DNA from: Deltaproteobacteria bacterium
GTDB lineage: Bacteria > Myxococcota > B64-G9
Reading direction: 5' to 3'
DNA length: 7,187 nt
Assembly: GCA_003647095.1 (NCBI GenBank)
Contig: QMME01000203.1
Span: 1-7,187 of the forward strand
Below are positions 1 to 5,417 of the stretch, piece by piece (within the stretch, counting starts at the first letter, position 1; every line of letters begins with the position of its first letter). The position numbers and the translations under genes were made by a program. The notes under the pieces are model-generated. The model searched no databases and was not told the origin of the DNA. It saw nothing but the letters and a program-made list of their open reading frames with translations.

Positions 1-2
1 GA

Positions 3-2501
3 ATCCCTGCAGTTGCTTGCGTAGCTGCAGGGCTTGTCCTGTTGCTGCTCGGCGGGCCGGCAGCTTCTGCCGCCCCGGCAAGACCGCCGGCGCCGCGAGC
101 GGCGGCTCGCCGGGTGGCCGCCGCCCTGGCCGCGGGCCAGCTTGCCCGGGCCGCCGCCCTGGTCGACCAGGCGCTGGAGGCCGCCTCACCTTCGCCGCTT
201 CAGCAAGGGCTGCTGCTGTTTCTGAAGGTCCTGGCCCTGCAGCGGGCCGGTCGCTTCACAGAGGCCATCGGCACCGCCGCCGACACCGACTTCGACCTGC
301 TGCCCGCCGGCCTGCGCCATCACCTGGAGGCCCTGCTGGGCATGCTGCTGGCGGATCACCCCCGCAAGCCGGCCGACCGGCGCCGGGCGGAGCAGCTGCT
401 GGTGCGGGTGGGCCTGCAGGGACGCTACGGCCCGTCCGCCCGCTTCGCGCTGCTGCGCCTGTTGCTGCGCTCCGGACACCTGGAACGAGCCTGCAGCCTG
501 GCCGCCGAGACCGCGCGCCGGCTCGAACGCCGTCCCGCCGAAAGCCGGGCGCTCAACCTGCTGGCCCGTTGCCACCGGCAGCGGGCCGCGCGCCTGTCCC
601 GCGCCGGTGACCGGGCGGCCGCCCGGGACGAGCTGCGCCGGGCGGCCACGAACTACCGGCTGGCCGCCGCCCTGTGGCCGGCCACCCCGGCCGGCAAGCA
701 GGCGGGCGCGGCGCTCGAGCAACTGGCCGCCCGCAAGATCCGGGCGGCACCGGCAGAGGGCGGGCGGCTTCTGCAGCGGCTCGCCCTGCTGGCCCACCAC
801 CCCCGCGGGCGACGGGACCTGTGGCGCCTGCTGCGCCTGCGCCGGCTGGCACCGGGCCCGGCATCCGGGCCCTGGCGTTGTTCCGCCGACCTGCTGGCCG
901 CCGAGCTGGCGGTGCGCTTTCGCTGGTTCCGCACCGCCCGGCGCCTGCTGCGGCGGGTCCGGCGCCGGGCCGAGGACGTCTCGCAGCGGGCCCGGGCCGC
1001 GCTCGACCTGGCCTCGCTGACCGCCCGCTACAGCTTCCCCGCGGCCCTGCAGGCCTACTCCCAGGTGGCCCGGCTGTGGCCCGGCAGCGAGGCCGCCGCC
1101 TGGGCCCTGTTGCTGGGGGGAAAGATGCTGCTGCGGCGCGGGCGCCAGCAGGAAGCCAGCGGCTGGCTGCGGCGGGCCGTCTCCCTGCGCCCCGACGGCC
1201 TGGTGGCCCTGCAGGCCCGTTTCTCCCTGGCCTGGCAGGCGGGCCGGCACGGCGAGGCGGACCGGGCCCTGGCCCTGCTGGAGGCGGTGCTGGCCGGCGG
1301 CCCGCAAACCGGCCAGGAGTCCGCTCCTCCCGAGGTCGACCTGGCCCCCGCGGCCGAGCGAGACAAGCCCTCCGGCGACGGCGACGACCGGCAGGCACGC
1401 GAGCCCGCAGACCCCGCCGCGGAGGCCGGCCCCGGGCAGGACGGCGGCGCCGGCGGCGAGCAGTCCTGGCAGCAGCACACGCCGCCGCGGGACGGCTTCG
1501 ACATACACCAGCGGGCCCGCTACTGGCGGGCGCGATTCCGCCTGCTGGCCGGTGACCGGGCCGGGGCGGTATCCGATCTCGTCCAGGTAATCGAGGAACG
1601 GCCCCTCGGCTACTATGCCGTCCTGGCGGCGGCGCGCCTGCGCGAGTGTGGTGCTCGACCACCCTGGCAGCAGGTCCTGTTGAACCCGGTATCCTCCCTG
1701 GTCGGCCCCACTTCCATGCACGTGGAGCTGCAGGCCGCCCGCTCCTACCTGGAGCTGGGCCTGTCCCTGGAGGCCAGGGCCACCCTGCTGGCGCTCGACC
1801 GGCGGCGGCTGTCGTACGCCGATCGCCTGGAGCTGGCCCGGCTGTGGCTGCAGGCGGGCGAGCCCAGCGCCGCGGTGTGGAGCGCACCCCTGCCCTTCTC
1901 CGCCGGGGTACCCGGCTTCCCCTCGCCCCGGGCGCTGGCGGCCGCCCGCCTGGCCTACCCCCGGGCCTTCGCCGGGGTCATCGAGGGCCCGGACCGCGAT
2001 GAACGGGTGGAACCGGAACTGGCCTACGCGCTGGTACGGGCGGAAAGCTCCTTCCGGCCGCGGGCCCGCTCCCCGGCCGGCGCCCTGGGACTGACCCAGC
2101 TGGTGCGGCGCACCGCCCGGCGCACGGCGCGCCGCCTGCGCCTGCGCAGCTTCCGCTTCTGGCAGCTGCTGCGGCCCGAGCGGGCGGTGCGCCTGGGCAC
2201 CGCCCACCTGGGCGACCTGCTGGACCGCTACTGCGGCAGCCTGCCGCTGGCGCTGGCGGCCTACAACGCCGGCAGCGGCGCCGTCGACAGGTGGCTGGCC
2301 GGCCTGGGCGACGACCAGGCCGACACCTTCGTGGAGGAAATCCCCTACCTGGAGACGGGCCGGTACGTGCGCAAGGTCATCTCTTTCACCGCCGTCTACC
2401 GGGCACTGTACCGGCAGGACGCGTCCTGGGCGCCGCGGTTGCGCATCGCGCCGGAGCTGCTGCCGGAGCCCCACCCGCCCCCGCCGCGAAAGAACCTTTG
2501 A
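3..2501 (+). CDS. slt: Soluble lytic murein transglycosylase (Slt70-like), 5'-partial
   Basis: Periplasmic enzyme predicted to cleave the MurNAc-GlcNAc bond of peptidoglycan, leaving 1,6-anhydro ends. The frame is open from the window edge. The first codons read a hydrophobic stretch (AVACVAAGLVLLLLGG) followed by AASA-AP, a signal peptide with a likely cleavage site, so the true start lies upstream and a TTG at 42 would cut the signal in half. The middle is a long helical, Arg/Ala/Leu-rich solenoid like the Slt70 U-domain, with the family-typical stretch RYWRARFRLLAG...ERPLGYYAVLAAARL (about 1521-1640). The C-terminal SLT domain has ALVRAESSFRPRARSPAGA with catalytic Glu at codon 2043-2045, GLTQLV where GLMQLM is usual, AYNAG at 2259-2273 and an IPYLETGRYV segment. 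At over 830 residues it is longer than E. coli Slt70 (about 645), partly through a roughly 67-residue Gly/Asp/Glu/Pro-rich insert at about 1296-1497. Family assignment is secure; the exact paralogue is not. Confidence 0.93.
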   Translation: MPAVACVAAGLVLLLLGGPAASAAPARPPAPRAAARRVAAALAAGQLARAAALVDQALEAASPSPLQQGLLLFLKVLALQRAGRFTEAIGTAADTDFDLLPAGLRHHLEALLGMLLADHPRKPADRRRAEQLLVRVGLQGRYGPSARFALLRLLLRSGHLERACSLAAETARRLERRPAESRALNLLARCHRQRAARLSRAGDRAAARDELRRAATNYRLAAALWPATPAGKQAGAALEQLAARKIRAAPAEGGRLLQRLALLAHHPRGRRDLWRLLRLRRLAPGPASGPWRCSADLLAAELAVRFRWFRTARRLLRRVRRRAEDVSQRARAALDLASLTARYSFPAALQAYSQVARLWPGSEAAAWALLLGGKMLLRRGRQQEASGWLRRAVSLRPDGLVALQARFSLAWQAGRHGEADRALALLEAVLAGGPQTGQESAPPEVDLAPAAERDKPSGDGDDRQAREPADPAAEAGPGQDGGAGGEQSWQQHTPPRDGFDIHQRARYWRARFRLLAGDRAGAVSDLVQVIEERPLGYYAVLAAARLRECGARPPWQQVLLNPVSSLVGPTSMHVELQAARSYLELGLSLEARATLLALDRRRLSYADRLELARLWLQAGEPSAAVWSAPLPFSAGVPGFPSPRALAAARLAYPRAFAGVIEGPDRDERVEPELAYALVRAESSFRPRARSPAGALGLTQLVRRTARRTARRLRLRSFRFWQLLRPERAVRLGTAHLGDLLDRYCGSLPLALAAYNAGSGAVDRWLAGLGDDQADTFVEEIPYLETGRYVRKVISFTAVYRALYRQDASWAPRLRIAPELLPEPHPPPPRKNL

Positions 2502-2520
2502 GATCGCAAAGATAAGTCCA

Positions 2521-2548
2521 CCAGCCGCGTCAAGAAACAAGCGGCTGG
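2521..2548 (+). repeat. Inverted repeat downstream of slt (weak hairpin, no T-tract)
   Basis: CCAGCCGC (2521-2528) and GCGGCTGG (2541-2548) form a perfect 8-bp GC-rich stem around a 12-base A-rich loop, 20 bases after the slt stop. No run of T follows, so it is not a canonical intrinsic terminator. It could stabilise the slt mRNA 3' end or act with Rho. The structure is visible; its role is a guess. Confidence 0.45.
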
Positions 2549-2569
2549 CACCGGGTACGGAAACCATGG

Positions 2570-2603
2570 AGTAGGAAGATCTTGGTGGAACTTTTTTCCT
2601 ACT
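2570..2603. repeat. Imperfect inverted repeat upstream of the antitoxin gene (possible operator or hairpin)
   Basis: The arms are AGTAGGAAGA (2570-2579) and TTTTTCCTACT (2593-2603). They pair over 10 bp with one G-T, leaving a loop of about 14 bases that holds TTGGTG, a possible -35 element. It sits 63 bases before the antitoxin ATG, where autoregulated toxin-antitoxin operons often carry operators. No T-tract follows the right arm, so it is not an obvious terminator. Binding by the antitoxin is inference only. Confidence 0.4.
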
Positions 2604-2631
2604 TGTGGTATGCATGTTGTTCGTGCTATTG
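2582..2631 (+). promoter_or_regulatory. Weak candidate promoter for the mazEF-like pair
   Basis: Two weak sigma-70-like pairs are visible: TTGGTG (2582-2587) with TGGTAT (2606-2611) at 18 bases, and TTGTGG (2603-2608) with TATTGG (2627-2632) at 18 bases. Each -10 matches the consensus at only three positions. A promoter is expected here because the pair follows a 165-base spacer that is clearly less GC-rich than the flanking genes, but the exact element is uncertain. Confidence 0.22.
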
Positions 2632-2666
2632 GCAGGCAATGATGACGGCCCGCCAGGGAGAGGGAA

Positions 2667-2900
2667 ATGGCGACCAGGACCAAGGTCACGGTAAGTATTG
2701 ACTCCAGCCTCGACAGGCTCCTCAGGGAACAGGCGGCGCGCACCCGGACATCCGTAAGCCGGGTGGTGGAGGAGGCCCTGCGCCTATGGCAGAGACGCCG
2801 GCTGGAGCAGGATCTCGAGCGGGGCTACCGGGAGCTGGCCGGGCAGGCACCGTCGGACGCAGAGGATTTCCTGCCGGCCGTGCGAGAGGCTCTCGAATGA
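2667..2900 (+). CDS. MazE-like antitoxin, ribbon-helix-helix (CopG/MetJ fold)
   Basis: A 77-residue protein predicted to bind and neutralise the toxin encoded directly downstream and to repress their shared operon. The N-terminal strand TKVTVSID (residues 5-12), helix SSLDRLLREQAART (13-26) and helix SVSRVVEEALRLWQRRR (about 30-47) form a typical ribbon-helix-helix DNA-binding dimer unit. The acidic C-terminal tail (about 48-77), ending PAVREALE, is of the kind that wraps around MazF-type toxins. The start is set by a strong Shine-Dalgarno run AGGGAGAGGG (2655-2664). The stop TGA overlaps the toxin ATG in an ATGA junction, indicating translational coupling. The RHH-plus-PemK/MazF arrangement resembles several Gram-positive-type mazEF operons rather than the AbrB-fold MazE of E. 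coli. Confidence 0.88.
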   Translation: MATRTKVTVSIDSSLDRLLREQAARTRTSVSRVVEEALRLWQRRRLEQDLERGYRELAGQAPSDAEDFLPAVREALE

Positions 2901-3238
2901 CCGCCCCCCGGCGGGGAGATGTGTGGACCATCGACCTGGGAGGGGGACGAGGCAGCGAACAAACAGGGCTACGGCCCGTGCTCGTCATCCAGAACGATGT
3001 CGGCAACCACCACTCCCGGACCACCATCGTTGCGGCAATCACCTCCACCATCAAGAGATTTCCATTCACCGTCGTCCTCGAATCCGGCGAGGCAGGTCTC
3101 CTGAAGCCCTCCATGGTCAACCTGGCCCAGGTATTCACCGTGGACAAGTCCCGACTGCGCCACCGCCTCGGAGCCCTTTCGGTGAAAAAAATGAATCAGG
3201 TCGACACCGCCATTCGCATCAGCCTCGACGTCGCCTGA
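2897..3238 (+). CDS. mazF: MazF/PemK-family toxin, mRNA endoribonuclease
   Basis: A 113-residue protein predicted to cut single-stranded mRNA at a short specific sequence and so arrest growth when not bound by antitoxin. The N-terminus reads RRGDVWTIDL, then GSEQTGLRPVLVIQND (residues 19-34) and TTIVAAITS (42-50), the classic PemK/MazF core. Arg26 and Thr49 align with the catalytic Arg25 and Thr48 of Bacillus subtilis MazF. The C-terminal KPSMVNLAQVFTVDKSRL and NQVDTAIRISLDVA segments also match the family, and the length is normal, so the toxin looks intact. The frame stays open back to an ATG at 2786, but the start at 2897 is preferred: it gives the family-standard N-terminus, overlaps the antitoxin stop as ATGA and has GAGG (2885-2888) upstream. 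It converges with the next gene across 37 bases, with no clear terminator between them. The cut-site sequence cannot be predicted. Confidence 0.94.
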   Translation: MTAPRRGDVWTIDLGGGRGSEQTGLRPVLVIQNDVGNHHSRTTIVAAITSTIKRFPFTVVLESGEAGLLKPSMVNLAQVFTVDKSRLRHRLGALSVKKMNQVDTAIRISLDVA

Positions 3239-3275
3239 CCGGGCGGCGCGGCCGGGTAGCGGATCGAGTTGTCGA

Positions 3276-4409
3276 CTAGAGATCCTTGCCGTAGACGCGG
3301 TAGATCTTGGCCAGCCGGCCGCCCATGAACTGGATGCCCTGGTTGATCTTCTCGTTGTCCTCGAGCGTCCAGCCCAGCTCGCCGCCCTTGATGCCCACCT
3401 TGAGAGCGCCCTCGTGGGCCTTGACGTAGAGCAGCACGCTGAGGCCGCCCAGCACGCTGCCCCGGAACTCGGGCTTGACGCCCAGCAGAAACAGCCTCGC
3501 CGCCTGGAACTTGTAACGGCCCAGCATCACCCGCCAGACCAGCTTGAGCATGCCGGTGGGAAACAGCCGGCCGTTGAGGTCCTTGATGGCCTCGAGCAGG
3601 TTGGGAAAGGCCAGCATCATCCCCGCCGGCTGGCCGTCCACCTCGGCGATGGCGGTCAGCTCTGGGACAATGATCATCTTCATCATCTTGGCCGAGTGCT
3701 TGACCTCTGCCTCGGTCCAGGGAACGAAGCCCCAGTTGCGGCTCCAGGCGGAGTTGAAGATGTCGCGCACGATGCGCACGTCGCGCTCCATGTGCTTGGG
3801 ATCGGCCTGGCGCACCACCAGTCCGGGATGCTTCTCCACCGCCCCGGCGATCTGCCGCGGGGCATCGGGCACGTCGCCCACCTGGTAGGCCCAGCCGAAC
3901 AGGTCCTTGGCCTTCTCGTAGCCGCCGGTCTCGATGAGCCGGGCGTAATAGGGGGGGTTGTAGGTGCACATGATCATGGGCGGGCCCTCTTTGTCTTCCA
4001 CCAGCAGGCCCACCTCCTCGTTGACCGAGAAGTTCTCCGGCCCCAGCACCCGGTCGTGCCCCTGTTGCCGCAGCCAGTCCTCGGCCCGCTCCAGCAGCGC
4101 CCGGGCCACCGTCTCGTCGTCGACGCACTCGAAGAAGCCGAAAAACCCGGTCTTGTCCTTGTGGTACTCGTTGTGCAGGGTGTTGCTGTGAGCGGTGATC
4201 CGGCCCACCACCTCGCCGTCGCGCTCGGCCAGGAACAGCGCCGCCCGGCCGTGTTCGAAAAAGGGGTTTTTCTTCTCGTCGAGGGTCTCCAGCCGGTCCA
4301 TGACGAGCGGCGGCACCCAGCGCGGATCGTTGCGGTACAGCTTCCAGGGCAGCAGCACGAACTTCTTGCGGTCGGCCTTGCTCTCGGCCTGGCGAACGAC
4401 GACGCTCAT
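3276..4409 (-). CDS. YghO-like GNAT-superfamily protein, function unknown
   Basis: A 377-residue cytosolic protein of the widespread YghO-like family, related to Gcn5-type N-acetyltransferases; the substrate is unknown. The N-terminal half holds the family signature: DPRWVPPLVMDR (28-39), KKNPFFEH (46-53), FLAERDGEVVGRITA (59-73), HNEYHKDKTGFFGFFEC (79-95), GPENFSVNEEVGLLVE (123-138) and a downstream YNPPYYARLIETGGYEKAKDL. The C-terminal half looks like a second GNAT fold: GVKPEFRGSVLGGLSVLLY in the acetyl-CoA loop position, then GWTLEDNEKINQGIQFMGG and a YRVYGKDL end. The CoA loop (RGSVLG) is looser than the usual Q/R-x-x-G-x-G/A, so catalysis is not assured. The start at 4409 follows GGGAGGG with 5-base spacing; an in-frame extension to 4550 would run through the intergenic region into the osmC-like gene and lacks family similarity. 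It lies 80 bases after the OsmC gene in the same direction, probably cotranscribed. Confidence 0.86.
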   Translation of the reverse strand: MSVVVRQAESKADRKKFVLLPWKLYRNDPRWVPPLVMDRLETLDEKKNPFFEHGRAALFLAERDGEVVGRITAHSNTLHNEYHKDKTGFFGFFECVDDETVARALLERAEDWLRQQGHDRVLGPENFSVNEEVGLLVEDKEGPPMIMCTYNPPYYARLIETGGYEKAKDLFGWAYQVGDVPDAPRQIAGAVEKHPGLVVRQADPKHMERDVRIVRDIFNSAWSRNWGFVPWTEAEVKHSAKMMKMIIVPELTAIAEVDGQPAGMMLAFPNLLEAIKDLNGRLFPTGMLKLVWRVMLGRYKFQAARLFLLGVKPEFRGSVLGGLSVLLYVKAHEGALKVGIKGGELGWTLEDNEKINQGIQFMGGRLAKIYRVYGKDL

Positions 4410-4414
4410 ACCAA

Positions 4415-4421
4415 CCCTCCC
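4415..4421 (-). promoter_or_regulatory. Shine-Dalgarno site fixing the start of the GNAT-like gene
   Basis: The minus strand reads GGGAGGG five bases before the ATG at 4409. This decides the start against the 47-codon upstream in-frame extension. Confidence 0.75.
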
Positions 4422-4423
4422 GG

Positions 4424-4437
4424 GAAAAGATCTTCTC
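4424..4437. repeat. Imperfect palindrome in the leader of the GNAT-like gene
   Basis: GAAAAGATCTTCTC is a near-perfect palindrome centred on AGATCT; only one symmetric base pair breaks it. It lies 15 bases upstream of the GNAT-like ATG, next to its Shine-Dalgarno. It could be an operator, or chance. No clear sigma-70 promoter is visible in the 80 bases 4410-4489. Confidence 0.25.
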
Positions 4438-4489
4438 TCCTGGTCAGGGGAAGTAATCACGAAGGAGATGGTAATACAAGGACAAATTC

Positions 4490-4885
4490 TCAGCCGTGCA
4501 GCTGCACCCGGAACCGGGGAGGATCTTCCATGGCGCGCTTCACCGCGCACAGCTTGACCGCCCGCTCGATGGGCCGGCGGTGCTTTTCGGGAATGCCGGC
4601 GGGCAGGTGGATGTCCACCTCCACCTCTTCCAGGCGGTGGGTCTTTTCGTTGAAGCTGTGGCGCTGGGTCATGCGCAGCCCCTCGGTGGGCAGGTCACGC
4701 ACCTGCAGGTAGCGCAGCACGTAGATGCCCGAGCAGGTGGCCAGGGAGGCCAGGAAGGTCTGGTAGGGTTCCGGGGCCGACTCGTCGCCGCCCGACTCCT
4801 TCGCCTGGTCGGTGCGAATGGTCCACTGGCCGATGCAGGCGTCCACCCGCATGCCGCCGGGAAAGCTCAGCTCGATATCGTTCAT
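4490..4885 (-). CDS. OsmC/Ohr-family protein (thiol peroxidase-like)
   Basis: A 131-residue cytosolic protein of the OsmC family, whose characterised members reduce organic hydroperoxides with paired cysteines in a swapped dimer. Family features: a beta-rich N-terminus (MNDIELSFPGG), then APEPYQTFLASLATCSGIYV carrying Cys51, the segment DLPTEGLRMTQRHSFNEKTH, the strand LEEVEVDIHLP, and IERAVKLCAVKRAMEDPP carrying Cys113, the usual second cysteine position. Both redox cysteines are therefore present; a third (Cys17) is extra. The start at 4885 has GGAGG six bases upstream (4892-4896). A start 10 codons earlier (4915) would begin inside the predicted -10 box and adds unlike sequence. It is probably the first gene of an operon with the GNAT-like gene. 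Many OsmC relatives of this short class have no known substrate, so peroxidase activity is inferred from the cysteines. Confidence 0.88.
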   Translation of the reverse strand: MNDIELSFPGGMRVDACIGQWTIRTDQAKESGGDESAPEPYQTFLASLATCSGIYVLRYLQVRDLPTEGLRMTQRHSFNEKTHRLEEVEVDIHLPAGIPEKHRRPIERAVKLCAVKRAMEDPPRFRVQLHG

Positions 4886-4914
4886 GTCGTGCCTCCAGTC
4901 GCAGCTCGCCGTCA

Positions 4915-4943
4915 AAGCTATTCACGGAACCCCGAGGCGTCAA
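4915..4943 (-). promoter_or_regulatory. Sigma-70-like promoter for the OsmC-family gene
   Basis: On the minus strand TTGACG (4938-4943) is followed after exactly 17 bases by TAGCTT (4915-4920). The -35 matches five of six consensus bases and the -10 three of six. Transcription would begin near 4908, giving a leader of about 22 bases that contains the Shine-Dalgarno. Position and spacing are good; no activator site is recognised. Confidence 0.55.
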
Positions 4944-4970
4944 TGATCCGCCGGCACTCCGGACAACGAT

Positions 4971-5092
4971 GCCGCGCCGGCCGCGCAGGCAGGAGCTGCG
5001 TGGTTGTCGGCTCGGGGCCGCACTCTCGTGCTCACTTCGCGCAGCAGCCAGAGCACACCCCCTCGCCGCCTGCTTCATGGGCAACGTGGGTG
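4971..5092. repeat. GC-rich intergenic repeat, copy 1
   Basis: A block of about 122 bases that recurs 250 bases downstream (5221-5344) at roughly 85% identity counted by eye. It starts with the core GCGCCGGCCGCGC, continues GGCAGGAGCTGCGTGGTT and GGCTCGGGGCCGCACTC, then a variable stretch, then AGCACACCCCCTCGCCGCC and CATGGG. Inside it GTGCTC (5028-5033) pairs with GAGCAC (5051-5056). It lies between divergent genes and shows no convincing coding capacity. Confidence 0.8.
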
Positions 5093-5096
5093 TCGG

Positions 5097-5195
5097 GCAG
5101 GCCGGCGCCTCTGGCACCCCGGTTGCGCCGGCCGCGCAGGCGAAGCTGCCCGTAGCTGCGAGCTTGCCGAGCAGCGGAGGGTAGCGAGGCGTTAA
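5097..5195. repeat. GC-rich intergenic repeat, middle mosaic unit
   Basis: Begins with GCAGGCCGGCGCCT (5097-5110), repeated 99 bases later at 5196-5209. In both places this is followed within about 10 bases by CCGGT and the core GCGCCGGCCGCGC (near 5124 and 5223). After the core this unit differs from the other two: it carries GAAGCTGCCCGTAGCTGCG and a stretch through GGGTAGCGAGGCGTTAA, with a 5-bp GCTGC/GCAGC stem at 5155-5175. The cluster is thus a mosaic of shared and alternative modules rather than a simple tandem repeat. Confidence 0.65.
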
Positions 5196-5344
5196 GCAGG
5201 CCGGCGCCTTGCGTAATCCGGTCGCGCCGGCCGCGCCGGCAGGAGCTGCGTGGTTGGCGGCTCGGGGCCGCACTCGCATACTCACTTCGCTCCGTGTGCG
5301 AGCACACCCCCTCGCCGCCCGCATCATGGGTAGCGTTGGGGGTG
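5196..5344. repeat. GC-rich intergenic repeat, copy 2 (most complete unit)
   Basis: Combines the GCAGGCCGGCGCCT lead module (5196-5209), the GCGCCGGCCGCGC core and the full 124-base block matching copy 1 (5221-5344). The variable part holds a different 6-bp inverted repeat, CTCGCA (5273-5278) with TGCGAG (5297-5302), around a loop containing CTCACTTCGCTCC. Together with the two units to its left it fills most of the 532-base gap between the OsmC gene and the lipoprotein gene. No other gene is seen in that gap. Confidence 0.78.
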
Positions 5345-5359
5345 GAGTCGCGCTCGGCG

Positions 5360-5389
5360 TTGACAGCACCACCTTGTCGTTGTCACACT
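5360..5389 (+). promoter_or_regulatory. Candidate promoter for the lipoprotein gene
   Basis: A perfect -35 TTGACA (5360-5365) is followed at 18 bases by CACACT (5384-5389), a weak -10 that keeps A2, A4 and T6 of the consensus. It lies just past the repeat cluster and about 28 bases before the ATG. The -35 is convincing, the -10 much less so. Confidence 0.38.
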
Positions 5390-5417
5390 TGCCCACAGTT
5401 TTCAGAAAGGAGCCCAC

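Noticed and set aside
2521..2548. Intrinsic terminator for slt
   Set aside because: The 8-bp stem is good but no T-tract follows, so it is kept only as an inverted repeat.
186..2639. An open frame of 817 codons on the minus strand
   Set aside because: It is antisense to slt, is low-complexity Gly/Gln/Pro/Arg-rich, and has no recognisable domain; it is a by-product of high GC.
2786..2896. A 37-residue N-terminal extension of the toxin
   Set aside because: It overlaps the antitoxin frame; the ATGA junction and the MazF N-terminus both point to 2897.
4496..4507. Perfect 12-base palindrome GTGCAGCTGCAC at the end of the OsmC gene
   Set aside because: It encodes the final residues, has no loop for a hairpin and no T-tract; chance in GC-rich coding DNA is sufficient.
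5032..5307. Small protein on the minus strand within the repeats
   Set aside because: Its peptide simply repeats with the DNA repeat (Arg/Ser/Ala-rich) and there is no ribosome site; it is translated repeat DNA.
4971..5344. CRISPR array
   Set aside because: The units are long, unequal and share variable modules; there are no short identical repeats with unique spacers of constant size.
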